Below the pieces are notes generated by a model, which searched no databases, was not told where the DNA came from, and saw nothing but the letters and a program-made list of their open reading frames with translations. This document shows, one piece after another, positions 45,708 through 57,854 of a stretch of 64,000 nucleotides of DNA (position 1 is its first letter; each line of letters starts with the position of its first letter). Source of the stretch: Tillus elongatus (Eukaryota; Arthropoda; Insecta; Coleoptera; Cleridae); contig OZ023262.1 in assembly GCA_964006375.1 (NCBI GenBank), forward strand, positions 95,024,976 to 95,088,975, written 5' to 3'. Both the position numbers and the translations under genes were made by a program.

Positions 45708-46675
45708 ATACACTACTTTAAAAAGAAAATTACAGATAAATAATATACTTAACTCCAGCTTTAGATAGCTGCCTCCAGGATGGTGATCACATTTGTCTAG
45801 CCTTGGATGTTGGAGTTGCCTCAGAGACTTCGGGGGGAAACGGCTCCGTTCAGCAAGGTGTCATCTATCGAGATGCTACTCCCAGGTCTCTGCTCCCACG
45901 GTTCCATTCAGGGCTTCTCCCCAGCGGTGTGCCATTTAGGAAGGTGTTGTTGAGGGCTGCTTAAGGGCTCTATTTGTCTAGATATTGTTCATAGGGCTTC
46001 TCCCTAACGGGGTGCTATAAAATTCTATGTGTATTTGTATTGTTTCAGGGCTTAATGGTTTACATGAGGCGGCTGGTATCAGGTTGCGTTTACATACAAA
46101 ATTTATCTGCGTTAATAATTAAAAATAAACTAATGTAAATGAAACAAAATAATAAATGATATCTTTTAAAATGCAATTAAGACAGCATAATAGCAATTAA
46201 TTACTAAACTAACGCTACCACAAGCCACCGTTTAACAGTATACAGTTTATAATAAATAAAGTAGTTATCGAAAGTGGATTTAGCACGGTATACACTAGCA
46301 AGCAATCTCATATTATAATCAACCAAAGAAATGTACGAGCAACTGGAAATAAGCCGGTATCTAAGTATAAAACTTACCCATTTAGGCATGCTGTTTTCCC
46401 GACTGAAAATTTAGCTGAAGGACAACATTTCCGGTTAACTTGAACAGAAGAGAGCGTGGCACGCATTGCAAGCGTTTATCAAGACTTTATTATCTAGAGA
46501 TGTCATGGAACTGACAGAGGCTGCAGGCGTATTCCATTGAGTCGGGATGCGGTAGAGTAACCGACCGTCGACATTGACGTCACTAGAAGGACTTAGACTC
46601 TGACTTCACTAAAGGGGTTAATTCAGAAGCTTATTGTAGAAAAATGAAAGGCCTTAACGCGTGTGACATGTCATG
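45708..46675. other. Unclassified DNA between the array and Gag of copy C
   Basis: About 970 bp, the first 350 relatively GC-rich (GCTTCTCCCC, CGGCTCCGTTCAGCAAGG), without matches elsewhere in the window. It replaces roughly 430 bp of the Gag middle region expected from copy A. No open frame of note. Confidence 0.45.
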
Positions 46676-46678
46676 TTT

Positions 46679-47620
46679 ATGTTAAATACACGCGACATAT
46701 TACAACATAATACTGTCGAAACTGCCCTATTCTTCTCTGGGAATACCTTGGAGCACATCTAGGGCATCTCCTCTGAGAGCTAAAATTAACGAAGTCACTT
46801 TCATCTCTCGCCACAAGCATTTGCTCTAGCAGCGGCTTCGAACTGGCATAAGAAAAAAAAACCATTCGACTGAGCCATTAAATGTGGGGACCTTAATTCT
46901 TACGGCCGGGCTATCTTCGAGTCTGATGTTTCCCCTGCCTAGGGTATGACACTTTTTTTTTAGTGAATGCAGTTTCTGTTGTATTTTCGTCAGCTTGCCA
47001 TGTACATTGTCGCTGATACCCCTTACTTGGATTTCTACTTACTGGAAGATATCATCTTTTACCTGCTTCATACGTTCGTCGACACATAAAGTCATATTTT
47101 GAATTCTCCTGGCCTGTTCTTGTAGAATTTTCTTTATTTTCTTCATGTCTTCCTTTAATTTCTTCTTTAGTATATTCATCTCTTTTTCTGACTTCTTCAT
47201 CTTTTCTTTTTTATTTCTTCTTTGGTTCCTTCGGCTCTTTTCTTATTTCTTCTTTGGCTTCTTTGTCCCCTTTTCTGACCGTTTTGTCTCTTTTTTATTT
47301 CTTCTTTGGCTTCTTCGTATCTTTTTATGGCTTCTTCATCTCTTTTTGTCAGCTCTCCTTTCACTTCTTCATATTTTTTCTGGCTTCTTCTTTTATTTCT
47401 TTAATCAATTCCAATCGCTCGGTGTCCATATTCGCTATTGCGCTACGTGTCTTCAGCATAGACGTACTTAAAGCTGGTACACAGTTTATTCTGTTGCAAA
47501 AATACACCTGGTTATGAATTACTGCTTACAGTAATCTTCCAGATATTCTAAAAATTTCCACGTTGTTCAACGAATATTCTGGAAAATATTTCCGCTAGCA
47601 GCTTGAAAGTACCACTTCTG
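46679..47620 (-). pseudogene. LTR family 1 copy C: gag N-terminal and middle region
   Basis: Minus strand: the MDTERLELIKEIKEEARKKY-like start near 47430, a long charged coiled coil with stops, CVDERMKQVKDDIFQ, then SVRIKVPTFNGSVEW-like and a degraded ANACGERDESDFVNF...PRCAPRYSQRR matching the Gag of copies A and B. Its lower part (46748-46950) and the coiled coil are duplicated at 52198-53060. Plus-strand Phe/Leu/Ser-rich frames here are shadows of the coiled coil. Confidence 0.75.
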
Positions 47621-47842
47621 ACAACGGTACTTACGTTCTTTGGGGTTCTGGATTTATTGACTAACAAAACACAGGTTTTAAAACTACTAATTTATTATAA
47701 ACAACTATTTTCGAAGCATAAACACACCAACTAAAATATTTATCTCTATTACTAAATGTCTATAGTTTATTCTCGCGTCAATCAATTCACACTACACTGA
47801 TTCGCTTGGTACCCTATGATCACTTATTCTTCACGAACACTA
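46748..47842 (-). repeat. 1.09-kb direct repeat, left copy
   Basis: From TGGAGCACATCTAGGGCATC to CTTCACGAACACTA this segment is repeated at 52198-53226 plus 61245-61309, the errantivirus lying inside the right copy. About a dozen differences are visible by eye over ~1,094 bp. It comprises gag plus most of the LTR (47629-47842) of LTR family 1. The I-type LINE fills the space between the two copies exactly. Confidence 0.85.
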
Positions 47843-47920
47843 GGTTAGGTTAGATTGTGAGTGGTCCATATCGGTCCCTCCACCGCGACCATAAGGTCTA
47901 TTGTGGCTCACGCCTAATGT

Positions 47921-50900
47921 CTATATTTCGCCCAACAAATCCAGCCTCCTACAGAGGTCGATAACCTTTGCGGGCGAAAGTTGATCCAGATCCTCTGGAG
48001 CAAGCTTTACCTTGCCAAAGAGCAGGTGTCTAGTCCTATCCGCTGCCGGACAGGAACACAGCACGTGCTCTGCTGTTTCGTCATTCTCCATACACAGCCG
48101 GCACTCGGTCTCCTGACCGATCCCAATACGGTGCATGTGATGCCGCAAGCGACAGTGTCCTGTATACAGGCCGACTAGAGTACTCAGTTGTTGTCTGTTC
48201 AACTCTAGAAGTTTCTTAGCCCTTGACTCAGACAGGCCATTTATGAAGGCCTTAAGAGTGAGCTAATCCTGGAAGATTTTGCCAATATTGAATTGTCCTT
48301 CTATCTGTCCAGGTCTTTAAGGTGCGTTTTGCTGTGCAAGATGTTATTCCCAGCACCGGTTCTGGTCCGACAAAGTCACACTAGGCACCACTCCTGGCAA
48401 GCGCGTCTGCCGCAGCGTTGCCATCATGGTCCGAGTGACCCAGTATCCAGACCAGCGACACCTCATTACAGCTGCCCAATTCGTTAAGGGCAGATTTACA
48501 ACTCCATACCGTCTTTGAATTGCACCGGTAGGAACCAAGAGCCTTTATTGCAGCTTGGCTATCTGCATACATCTTTATCGATTTGTTTGTGCATAGGTCT
48601 TTTAAGCTTTCCCTTGCACACATCTCGATGGCATAGACTTCTGCCTGGTGTATGGTTGCGTACTTGCCGAGGCTAGCTGATAGTCTAGCATCGGTGCTGC
48701 CCCCATATGCGCCGGCTCCTACTCCCATATTGGTTTTGGAGCCGTCAGAGTACCAGCAGAGGTCCGCTCTCAACAGGGTCGATTGGTTCCGGTCCCAGTC
48801 CTCCCTTTCCGGGAGGACGGTCTTGAAAGACAGATCTCTGCTGATTTTTGTAGGCATCAAGTCCGAGACCATTCCCAGAATCCTGTGACAATCACTGTCA
48901 TCAAGGAGTCCGGACCCCCTCAGACTGACTTCCCTCGGCATGTTATCTACCGTTTGTATTAGTCTGTACGTTGTCCACCTCGCCACCCTCTCCAACCATA
49001 TGTGAAGTGGGGGAATATTGAGGAGGAGCTCCAGAGCGACTGATGGTGCGGTGCTTATCGCTCCCGTTATCATCAGACATGCTTTTCTCTGTAGATGAGC
49101 CAGTTTAGCCCTCGCGGTACCACGAAGTACCTTAGGCCACCAAACTATGGCTCCATATGTTATCATAGGTCTGATAACCACTACATAGAGCCAGTACATC
49201 TGTTGGGGGTTTGTTCCCCAGTTGTTCCCACAGATTCTCCGGCAGGTCCACAGGGACATCTTAGCCCCGCGGATAACATTTGCTAACTGTCTGTCCCAGT
49301 TGAGCTTCTTATCTAGGATAACTCCCAGATATTTTGCTTGGTCCGAAAATGGAATGTTTTCCCCCATAAGATTAGGTGGTTTTAATTTGTCCAACCTTCT
49401 TCTTCTGGTGAACGGGACAATGATCATTTTGCGAGGGTTCACAGACATCTGTTTCCTACGGCACCAATCATTGACTACATTTAGTGCTTCTTGAAGAGTA
49501 CTAGACAGTTCCTCCTCAGATTTGCCTCTAACCATTATGACGAGATCATCCGCATACGCCTGGACCTCAACCTCCCAGAGTCCGAGGATAGCCAGCAGGT
49601 CGTCCACAAAGAGGGACCATAACAGGGGGGGATAGAATGCCCCCCTGAGGACACCCTCTCGCAGCCCTAACGCTGACCACCTCTCCCCGTAATGAGGTAA
49701 TAATGGTCCGATTGTGCAGCATGTTTCCGATCCAGCCACAGATGGTAGGTTCCACCCCCCTAGCGATAGTGGCCTCGTAGAGGGAGATCGGTAATGCATT
49801 ATTAAATGCTCCTTCTATGTCGATAAATGCCGCCACCGCAACCTCTCCATTTTCCAGAGCGTGTGTGATCTTCTCGACGAGGTTATTGAGCGCTAACTCA
49901 GTTGATTTGCCAGTTTGATAGGCATACTGGTGGGTATTTAGGGGGTTCTTGGGTAAGATGTTCCCCCTAATGTGTCCGTCCAGTATTTTTTCCAATCCCT
50001 TCAGGAGGAATGATGTAATACTGAGAGGTCTCAGTGAAGTAGGTAGGAGGTCATTACGTCCCAATTTGGGAATGTAAACCCCCCTAACCACCGTCCAGCT
50101 GGAAGGAATATAGTTCCAGGCCAGACTGGCTCTGAACAGCCTGATAAGGAAGAGTAGGAGAATCTCCAGTCCCTTTTGTAGTAGGACCGGTACCACCCCA
50201 TCCTCCCCTGGCGACTTGAATGGCTGGAAATGATTCACAGCACACTCCACTGCCGAGGCTGTAACTATTCTCCGAGCAACTAGCCAGTCCTCCCTTTGGG
50301 GGCGTTTAGATCGTCCCTCAGCTGGTAGGACCTCACCGTTGCTCAGGATCAGACAATCTGGGAAGTGTGTGTGTGCTAAGAGCTCTAACGTTTCTTTCCG
50401 AGATTCAGTAAAGGAACCATCTGGTCGTTTTATCGATCCCAGTTCCTGTACACGGTCGCGTGAGAGAATCCTGTGGATTCTGGCGCTGCTGGGCAAATTA
50501 TTAATGTCCCCGCAGAACCTCCTCCAGGACTCCCTCTTAGCGTTCCTGATCTCTTTATTATAATGTGTTAGAGCAGTTTTATGTTGCTCCCAGTTGCCTG
50601 TAATCTTAGCACGATTGAAGAGACGTCTAACTTCTCTTCGTAGTTTATCAAGGTTATTATTCCACCAAGTAGACCCCCGACTGTCTCTCTTTGACCTCAG
50701 TGGACAGTTTTCGTGATAGGCAGAGACCACAGCTTCCCTAACCTGTTCGGCCGCAATCTCGATCTCATCACGATCCCTCACTGTGGGGATTGCGGACCCA
50801 AGTCTGCCGGCGAGGGACTGTTTGTATCCCTCCCAATCCGTCCTCCTCGGGTCCCGATACTCCACCACAGGTCTAGGGCCTGTTTCAATCTCAAATAGGA

Positions 50901-51568
50901 TATGGGCATGGTCTGAACATGAGGGTTCAGACGACACCCTCCATTTGAGGATTTTTGAGCTCAAAAGCCTTGAGCTGATCGTAAGATCTAAAACCTCTCT
51001 CCGGTTAGCTGTAAGAAAGGTGGGTTCCGAGCCTATGTTGTTGACAACCAGCTCCTCCCCTAAAATGTATTCAAATAGTGATTCACCTCGTCTGTTAGTG
51101 TCCGTGCTCCCAAGCCAAGTGATGGGAGTTCGCATCACACCCCATTACGAGGTGATAGTTGTTCCTCTTGCAGTAGGCGATCAATTTCCGCACCTCTGCT
51201 GAAGGTGGTTGTTCTGCATCTCTGTCTCCAGGGAAATAAGCCGAACAGGCCACTACTTCCAGCCTGGTCCCCCCGGATGTGATCACGAGATGGATGGATG
51301 CCATGTCCTTGGTGCAGTACTCTGAAAGTGTAAAATACTGCAAGTTGTTTCTGATCCAGATACAGGCTCTGGGGTTAGTACCAGAGCTCACCTCTACTAT
51401 CTTACCAGAAGTGTTACCCAGCCCTTTAGTTCGTTCCGAATTAGCGGTCCAGGGCTCTTCGAGAAGAGCAATATCTATTTGCTCTTCCTTTAATTTCATG
51501 CTAAGGAGGTATGTCGCAGCCTTAGCATGATGCAGATTAGCTTGAATGCACCTTAAGTTGGTGGGCAT
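47921..51568 (-). pseudogene. I-type LINE ORF2, broken by three frameshifts
   Basis: Four frames in order. 51568-51095 is the endonuclease N-terminus (LRCIQANLHHAK, ALLEEPW, VMGCDANSHH). 51138-49567 is the endonuclease end (SCSDHAHI) and RT fingers to GCPQGGILSP. 49799-48381 is the RT palm with YADD in VQAYADDLVIM, the thumb, and RNase H (YSDGSKTNMG, AEVYAIEMCA, MYADSQAAIKAL, GHSDHDGNAAADALA). 48202-47921 is a C-terminal knuckle (CRLCMENDETAEHVLCSC). Every catalytic acidic residue I can place is present. Breaks lie near 51110, 49645 (beside a G-run and a C-run) and 48380-48200. Codon use is GC-richer than the surroundings. Confidence 0.85.
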
Positions 51569-51635
51569 GGGGGTAGGAATATAGGAATGTATGGAGGAAA
51601 AAGGAGTAGTTTAAGGAGCTTAAAGGAAAAGGGAA

Positions 51636-51947
51636 TTATGGTGCAGGTTCCTCCTCCTTTTTAGGAGCTCGATAACCAAGCTTCCTATAGGAGGGTCTAC
51701 CTTTGGTAGTCGTCCTAGGGGTGGACTTTCCTTTCCCCTGTTGTTTACCTCTGGAGGTTCCAGTGGAAGGTTGAATCCTGCCACCTCCTCTATTGGGTCT
51801 GTGTAAGTCGTGTCCATGTTTGGTCCCACGAGCAGCAAGGGAAAATAGACCTCCATGGAGGAGCCCCGCATCCCATGAATAGGCATTTACACAGGGAGGT
51901 CGCCCGGTTTCCCTGGGGAGGGTTAACGTTAGCGACAGAATTACCAT
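51636..51947 (-). pseudogene. Possible ORF1 C-terminal remnant of the I-type LINE
   Basis: A 103-codon frame just upstream of ORF2 is rich in Arg, Lys, Gly and Pro (GTSRGKQQGKGKSTPRTTTK) and ends APKKEEEPAP, composition like the tail of a LINE nucleic-acid-binding ORF1. No zinc knuckle is seen. Assignment rests on position and composition only. Confidence 0.35.
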
Positions 51948-53078
51948 CCTGCCAATGCCCGGCCATATCGGCCAGAAGCATCATCGCCTCGGCACCAACC
52001 CGCCAACGACCTTGCGATGTGGGTTTTTTATAGAGGACTCTCCTCGCAATGCCGGCCAATTAAGGCAAGCATTCCCGGCCCTCCTAAGACATGACTAGGA
52101 AGGGTTACGGTTTGGTTAGTTCATTTAGTTCACGTCTAATAGTAGACGCTATCCAGGGTGCACCACGGGGAGGCGAACTAACTTTACACCCCTTCACTGG
52201 AGCACATCTAGGGCATCTCCTCTGAGAGCTAAAATTAACGAAGTCACTTCCATCTCTCGCCACAAGCATTTGCTCTAGCAGCGGCTTCGAACTGGCATAA
52301 GAAAAAAAAACATGCGACTGAGCCATTAAATGTGGGGACCTTAATTCTTACGGCCGGGCTATCTTCGAGTCTGATGTTTCCCCTGCCTAGGGTATGACAC
52401 TTTTTTTTCTAGTGAATGCAGTTTCTGTTGTATTTTCGTCAGCTTGCCATGTACATTGTCGCTGATACCCCTTACTTGGATTTCTACTTACTGGAAGATA
52501 TCATCTTTTACCTGCTTCATACGTTCGTCGACACATAAAGTCATATTTTGAATTCTCCTGGCCTGTTCTTGTAGAATTTTCTTTATTTTCTTCATGTCTT
52601 CCTTTAATTTCTTCTTTAGTATATTCATCTCTTTTTCTGACTTCTTCATCTCTTCTTTTTTATTTCTTCTTTGGTTCTTTCGGCCCTTTTCTTATTTCTT
52701 CTTTGGCTTCTTTGTCCCCTTTTCTGGCCGCTTCGTCTCTTTTTTATTTCTTCTTTGGCTTCTTCGTATCTTTTTATGGCTTCTTCATCTCTTTTTGTCA
52801 GCTCTCCTTTCACTTCTTCATATTTTTTCTGGCTTCTTCTTTTATTTCTTTAATCAATTCCAATCGCTGGGTGTCCATATTCGCTATTGCGCTACGTGTC
52901 TTCAGCATAGACGTACTTAAAGCTGGTACACAGTTTATTCTGTTGCAAAAATACACCTGGTTATGAATTACTGCTTACAGTAATCTTCCAGATATTCTAA
53001 AAATTTCCACGTTGTTCAACAAATATTCTGGAAAATATTTCCGCTAGCAGCTTGAAAGTACCACTTCTGACAACGGTA

Positions 53079-53226
53079 CTTACGTTCTTTGGGGTTCTGG
53101 ATTTATTGACTAACAAAACACAGGTTTTAAAACTACTAATTTATTATAACCAACTATTTTCGAAGCATAAACACACCAACTAAAATATTTATCTCTATTA
53201 CTAAATGTCTATAGTTTATTCTCGCG
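53079..53226 (-). repeat. LTR of family 1, right copy, 3' part
   Basis: LTR sequence that resumes beyond the errantivirus at 61245 and runs to 61449, where GATGTGACA matches the TGTCACATC start on the minus strand. The two parts together are about 353 bp. Confidence 0.8.
53223..53226 (+). repeat. Target-site duplication of errantivirus (left CGCG)
   Basis: CGCG here and at 61241-61244. In the uninterrupted relative at 47765-47780 the sequence TTCTCGCGTCAATC has a single CGCG, which proves the duplication. Alternating pyrimidine-purine target sites are typical of gypsy-type integrases. Confidence 0.95.
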
Positions 53227-53568
53227 ACTTAGAGTTGTACTTCAATTGAACTTCATAAAGTTAAATTTATTTACTTGAAGTTACAGTACAACGATATATA
53301 TATTAAAATTTAAATAATATAAAAATTACAATAAAATACATATGAGTAATCTAATACCATTAAGGCTGGATGGCAAAGACTAACTGTTGAATATTAATGT
53401 TCGACATATATTTATAGACTATTAATTGCTGATCAATTTCCCCTCGGTAATGTCGCTGCACTTCAACCGGATGCTGAGTGGACGGAAAAGCCGGTGTAGC
53501 GCAACGTACCCATATGTGCTGACAGTAGTCTTGGTGTGTGTAGTATACCGGGTGGTGCAACCATAACT
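53227..53568 (-). repeat. Errantivirus 3' LTR
   Basis: 342 bp; on the minus strand it starts AGTTATGGTTGCACC and ends CTCTAAGT. It is identical to 60899-61240 except at two positions (around 53472 and 53481). A polypurine-like GGCCCCGGAGG on the minus strand (53569-53580) precedes it. Confidence 0.95.
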
Positions 53569-53599
53569 CCTCCGGGGCCAGATAGAAAATTTAGGGAAG

Positions 53600-55319
53600 C
53601 TAAATTTTCAAAGTGATATTCTCCAGGGGGATTTCTTCCATGGGGCATCTTTGTTGTTGTTGGTTGGTGTTGGATCTTGGTTCTTTGGTTGGTTTTCTTA
53701 GTCTCCATAAAGCATAGACTGCTATCAGGGCAACAATCACGTACAACAGGATGGTCCAGATGCTAGTAGACAGGCTTACTTTCGGATGTTGAACTGCATT
53801 CAATAATGACCGTTGGTGTTGTAGTTGATGCTTTGTTTTTTGTAATTCATCCAGATCTATTGATTCTAATTTGATTGGGGCTGTATTTACTACCTCTTGT
53901 AGCTGAAAGTTGGTAAGCTTCAACTTGGGTAGTTGGATGTGGTAGGTAGATACTATCTCATTGTGAGATGGGGAGAACATTTGCTTATTTACTGTCATTT
54001 GACATCCTTCGGGGATTTTAACCAAGTAGCTTCCTTCTAGATTTGTGGTTTCTTGTCGGCTACGGCATCGTTGGTGTGCTGTACTTTCACGGGGGAATAC
54101 CATTATCCATTTGTTTGCACTTATCTTCTGGCTCTTCATCTGCTGTATGTTGACTGGGTGGTGTTCGCAAGTTTCGTATCTGGTGGTGAACTTGACCAAT
54201 TGGACTTCACAAGGGCTGCTATTACTGATCTGATTCATCGTTTGACCTCTGCATAAGTAGTCTCCAGGGCTGACTTCTTGGCATAGTGTGTTTTGTAAGT
54301 TATAGCTTTCATCGTTAAGGGCTAGGTATTTGGATTGAGGGATGATGACGGTATAATTTTGACTAGGACCTTGTTTCACAGGAAATGCATAAAGGTGGTA
54401 ATAGTTATAATGTTTAGATTCTACTAATGGAATTTCAATAGCAAACACTAAAGTATAATTTTTGTAGTAACACTTAATTATTGACACCTCCTCGTATAAA
54501 GCTACATTATTTGCATCAAGCTTATAGGGGAGATTGGTTACAAAACTCTCAATTCTTTTAAGTTCTATTAGTAAGTCTTCAGGTTCTAATATGGATGGAT
54601 GCATTGTTTCTAATCTTGCAAAAGTTATTGCGTTAACTAATGTGCTTAAAATGCTTTTAATATTAATGATTTCTGTAATCAATTGTATATACACCATCTG
54701 CAGACGCATTATGTGTTCGTTATTAATTTTTTCCTGTTCGAAACCTAAAGTGATCAACTGCAAACGTTCCTCAATTTTGTTTTGGTTTAAAATGACCGAG
54801 GATATGGTTTTATCAAATTTTTCTATGGCCTGTTCTGTTAACATGATTTGATTATCAACTATTGTTTTAATTTTGTCTTGATTTGATGTTAATTGAGAAA
54901 TTGCCGTATCATAACGTTCTGCATCGTCTGCGTCCATGTTGCCTGTTAAGGTCTTTATGATTGTACCTACAGCATTAACTAGTCCTCTTTTATTACGATT
55001 ATTATTAGAGGGTATAATTTGGTTAAATATTTTTTGTGTCTCCACAATTTGATGGGAAAGGATATTTTGGTAATTTTGTATCTCGTTTTGATAAAGATTA
55101 GAATGTGTGGAATTGTGAATAATGTCATGGATATCTTGGGACTGTTTATCTATGGAACGAAACCCATTGAGAAGTGGTGTTAAAGGGATTACTCGAATAA
55201 TGGTCCATTTGTCAATGGAATTTTGCATTTTGCCCATGTTAATTGATAATAGTCCGGGGTTGTCATTGATCTTGTCTAATGTTATTCTTTGTTCTTGGGT
55301 TTGGATAAGGAAGATGGAC
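53600..55319 (-). CDS. env: errantivirus envelope fusion-type protein (exon 2)
   Basis: The open frame from the first ATG (55237) to 53600 gives 545 residues related to baculovirus F-like envelope proteins. It has a furin-type site RNKR at about residues 81-84, directly followed by the hallmark fusion-peptide region GLVNAVGTIIKTLTGN and DADDAERYD. A long helical region with Asn-rich glycosylation sites and a Cys-rich part (CQEVSPGDYLCRG) follow. A C-terminal membrane segment (ILLYVIVALIAVYALW) at about residues 490-512 and a short cytoplasmic tail end the protein. In intact relatives the protein mediates membrane fusion. The frame stays open upstream of the ATG to a TTTCAG splice acceptor at 55325-55320, overlapping the end of pol. 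The protein is therefore probably made from a spliced mRNA. No stop or frameshift is seen. Whether it is expressed is unknown. Confidence 0.85.
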
Positions 55320-57081
55320 CTGAAACATTAGGTCGTTTTAGATTTCGTAAATGACGTTTAGACAATTTTTTGTTTTTTCTTAAAGTCATTATATTTTTGT
55401 CAGATATGCTTACAACCTCGTAGGGGCCGTCAAATTTAGGGTTATTCTTGTTTCGTTTGTCTACTTTTGTATATACATGTGTTTGATCTCTAAATAAGTC
55501 GGTATCATTGGTTCTATTATTAGCGTTAGAAATGGAGCGAAGCTTATTTTTCTCTATTAATTCTTTCACCTTTTCATATAATATTTTTAATTTATTTTTG
55601 TGCGATATTAGATAATCTTGTAATAGCTTTTCATGATCATTTATATCGAAAATATCCCTATTAGAGGTGTGTCCAAAGGTTATTTCTAAGGGGGTGTGAT
55701 TTGTAGATGTATGTATAGTTGAGTTGTATGCCAGAAGGGCGTAGTTCATTAAATATTTTATGGGGTCTTTAGTGTACGTTTGTCGTAATATTCGAACGTG
55801 TTCAATTAGTGTTGAGTGTAGTCTTTCAATGGGACCGTTAGAATTTGGATTTTTAGGTGTAGTAAAATGAATTTTAATTTTGTGAAGCTCTAAAAGATTT
55901 TGGATGATTTCCGTTCGAAATTCGGTTCCACTGTCCATAATGATGTGTTCGGGTGTGCCATAGTACGTAAAATACTGTATGAATGCATTAGCAGTTTCTA
56001 CCGGATTCTTACTACTTATAGGTATTGCTGTCCCTAATTTTGAGAAAGTATCAATGATTGTTAAGAATACTTGATTTTCTATTATAAAGGTGTCAGCATG
56101 TATAACCTGAAAGGGTTTACTAGGGGTGTCTGTTAGCATTAAGGGTATATTGGGTGGATTTCTATCGTACTTGGCTCGCTTGCAAATTTCACATTCATTA
56201 ATATAAGCCGTTATTTTTTCACGCATTTTTTGAAAGTAATACTTGTTGGATATTTGTTTTATAGTTTCTATTATACCTCTATGGTTAGTTTTTCCCTCGT
56301 GATAATTTCTAATTACCTCGTTAATCTCTTCATCGTCGGCTAAGGGCAGACGATGCTTGGGGCAACTGATAATAATGGGTGCATTGTTGTTAAATATTTC
56401 CACATACACTGAACAGAAATCTTGGTATAATTTTTCTGTTTCGAAATTAAAGTAATACCTTTTGCCTATTGTAGTATATTCCTTTAGAAAATTTATGATT
56501 GCTTGTCGATTATCATTTCTCGGGATTTGCACCAAATATTTATTTTGATTGTTAACCTTTAGTTGTTTTACTGGTCTTGGATTATTATGTACGGGAGATA
56601 TATAATATTGGTTTAGTTGTTTTTCTATAGGAACATCTGATATCTGAATACCTATTTTTGGTTCTACATTTACTTGTGAATGATCACTGTCTCGTAAGTC
56701 GTTATTTTGTTCAAGTGTTGTTTTGTCTGTTCGGCTTATAGGTGGAATAGTGTTGCTTGAGGTGCTAGGAATTTCTACTGGAATAAAAGAGAGTTCTGGA
56801 GGGCTCATTGGCGGAATATATTCGGGTTCAGTTGGTTGCACAACGTCATCAAAATTTGGGGTGTTGAGCTGCCTTTGTAAATCTTGGAGAGGTCTTTCGT
56901 CCTCATCAAAATTATTAGCGATTGATGAAATTTCTGCATCCTCTAAAGCATGAACTTGGATGCGGGACAAGGAATCTGCGTTGCAGTTTAGAGACCCTTT
57001 TTTATAAATTATTTCATAGTCATATTCCTCGAGTTTTAAACGCCAACGTGTTAATTTTGAATTGGGTTCCTTTAGTTGCAT
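55282..57081 (-). pseudogene. pol part 3: RNase H end and integrase (errantivirus)
   Basis: A 599-residue open frame. It starts in the last part of RNase H, then has an Asn/Pro/Ser-rich linker. A zinc-binding HHCC motif follows (His261, His267, Cys297, Cys300) and a catalytic core with Asp330 (VIHADTF), Asp383 (MDSGTEF) and Glu419 (GPIERLHSTL). The 35-residue spacing is the DD35E signature. A GPY/F-like FDGPYEVVSIS follows near residue 555 and the end is basic. It would integrate the element cDNA. The frame itself is intact, but it is separated from the upstream RT frame by a change in a TA-repeat stretch near 57100-57117. Confidence 0.9.
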
Positions 57082-57089
57082 AAGCCATA

Positions 57090-57854
57090 CTAAAGGCCTG
57101 TGGTCAGTATATATATATAGAACTTACGACCATAAAGATAGGGGCGGAAGTATTTGGTGGCCCAAACAATAGAAAGAAGTTCCCGTTCAATGGTGGAGTA
57201 TCTCTGCTCTGTTTCATTGAGGGTACGAGAAGCATAACTAATAGGTTTATCATTACCTACTGACCCTTGAGAAAGGACAGCTCCAAGGGCTACATTGGAA
57301 GCATCCGTAGTGAGTATAAAGGGTTTTGTGAAATCAGGGTATTGTAATACGGGGTCATTCATTAATATATTTTTGCATGTTTCGAAAGCTTCTATAAAAC
57401 TACTATCATGAACTATACTTTCATTTTTTTTTAAGCATCGAGTCAATGGTTTTGTTAATTTACCGAAGTCTTTAATAAATTTTCGGTAGTACCCTACAAG
57501 ACCTAGAAATCCTTTGATCTCTTTTCTTGTTTTAGGTATGGGGAATTCTCTTACAGCCTTTACTTTATCAGGATTTGGTTTTACGCCTTCGGACGTGATA
57601 ATGTGCCCGAGGTAGGCTACTTCCTTTTTTAAAAATTCACTCTTGTCAAGCTGTATTTTTAAATTAGCCTTTCTTAACCTTTCGAATACATTTGTCAACC
57701 TTTCTATGTGTTCTTGCAAAGAAGTACTGAAAATTATGATGTCATCAAGGTAGGTAAAACATTGTTCATTTTGAATACCCCTAAGGATATTATCCATAGC
57801 CCTTTGAAAGGTACTAGGCGCTCCCTTCAACCCGAATGGCATACGCCTGTACAT
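57090..57854 (-). pseudogene. pol part 2: RT palm and RNase H (errantivirus)
   Basis: A 254-residue frame with [20 protein letters not shown], the RT active site YLDD at residues 35-38, the RT thumb ([19 protein letters not shown]), then RNase H from about residue 180 ([16 protein letters not shown], with its first Asp) and [20 protein letters not shown]. The frame ends early in a TATATATA stretch. This looks like microsatellite-type slippage, placing the rest of RNase H in another frame. Confidence 0.88.

Larger units (their letters stand above)
47843..52197 (-). mobile_element. I-superfamily LINE (endonuclease, RT, RNase H)
   Basis: A ~4.35-kb minus-strand non-LTR retrotransposon with its 5' end near 52197 and its 3' end at 47843. 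The 3' end on the minus strand reads CACAATCTAACCTAACC, with no poly(A). ORF2 has APE-type endonuclease, RT, RNase H and a C-terminal Cys/His motif, the domain set of the I/LOA/R1 group. ORF1 is mostly missing. It is bounded on both sides by the 1.09-kb direct repeats. Confidence 0.8.
52198..53226 (-). repeat. 1.09-kb direct repeat, right copy (main part)
   Basis: Second copy of 46748-47842, with the same gag coiled coil, primer-binding region (near 53060-53076, reading TGTCAGAAGTGG on the minus strand) and LTR start. It is interrupted at 53226 by the errantivirus and continues at 61245-61309. Confidence 0.85.

Noticed and set aside
47145..47517. Phe/Leu/Ser-rich membrane-like proteins on the plus strand (also 52594-52966, 576-1089 and 24405-25023 on the minus strand)
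   Set aside because: They are antisense shadows of the Lys/Glu-rich gag coiled coil of LTR family 1.
47843..47855. Telomere or subtelomeric location
   Set aside because: Only about two TTAGG-like units are present at a LINE end. No array of telomeric repeats occurs anywhere in the window.
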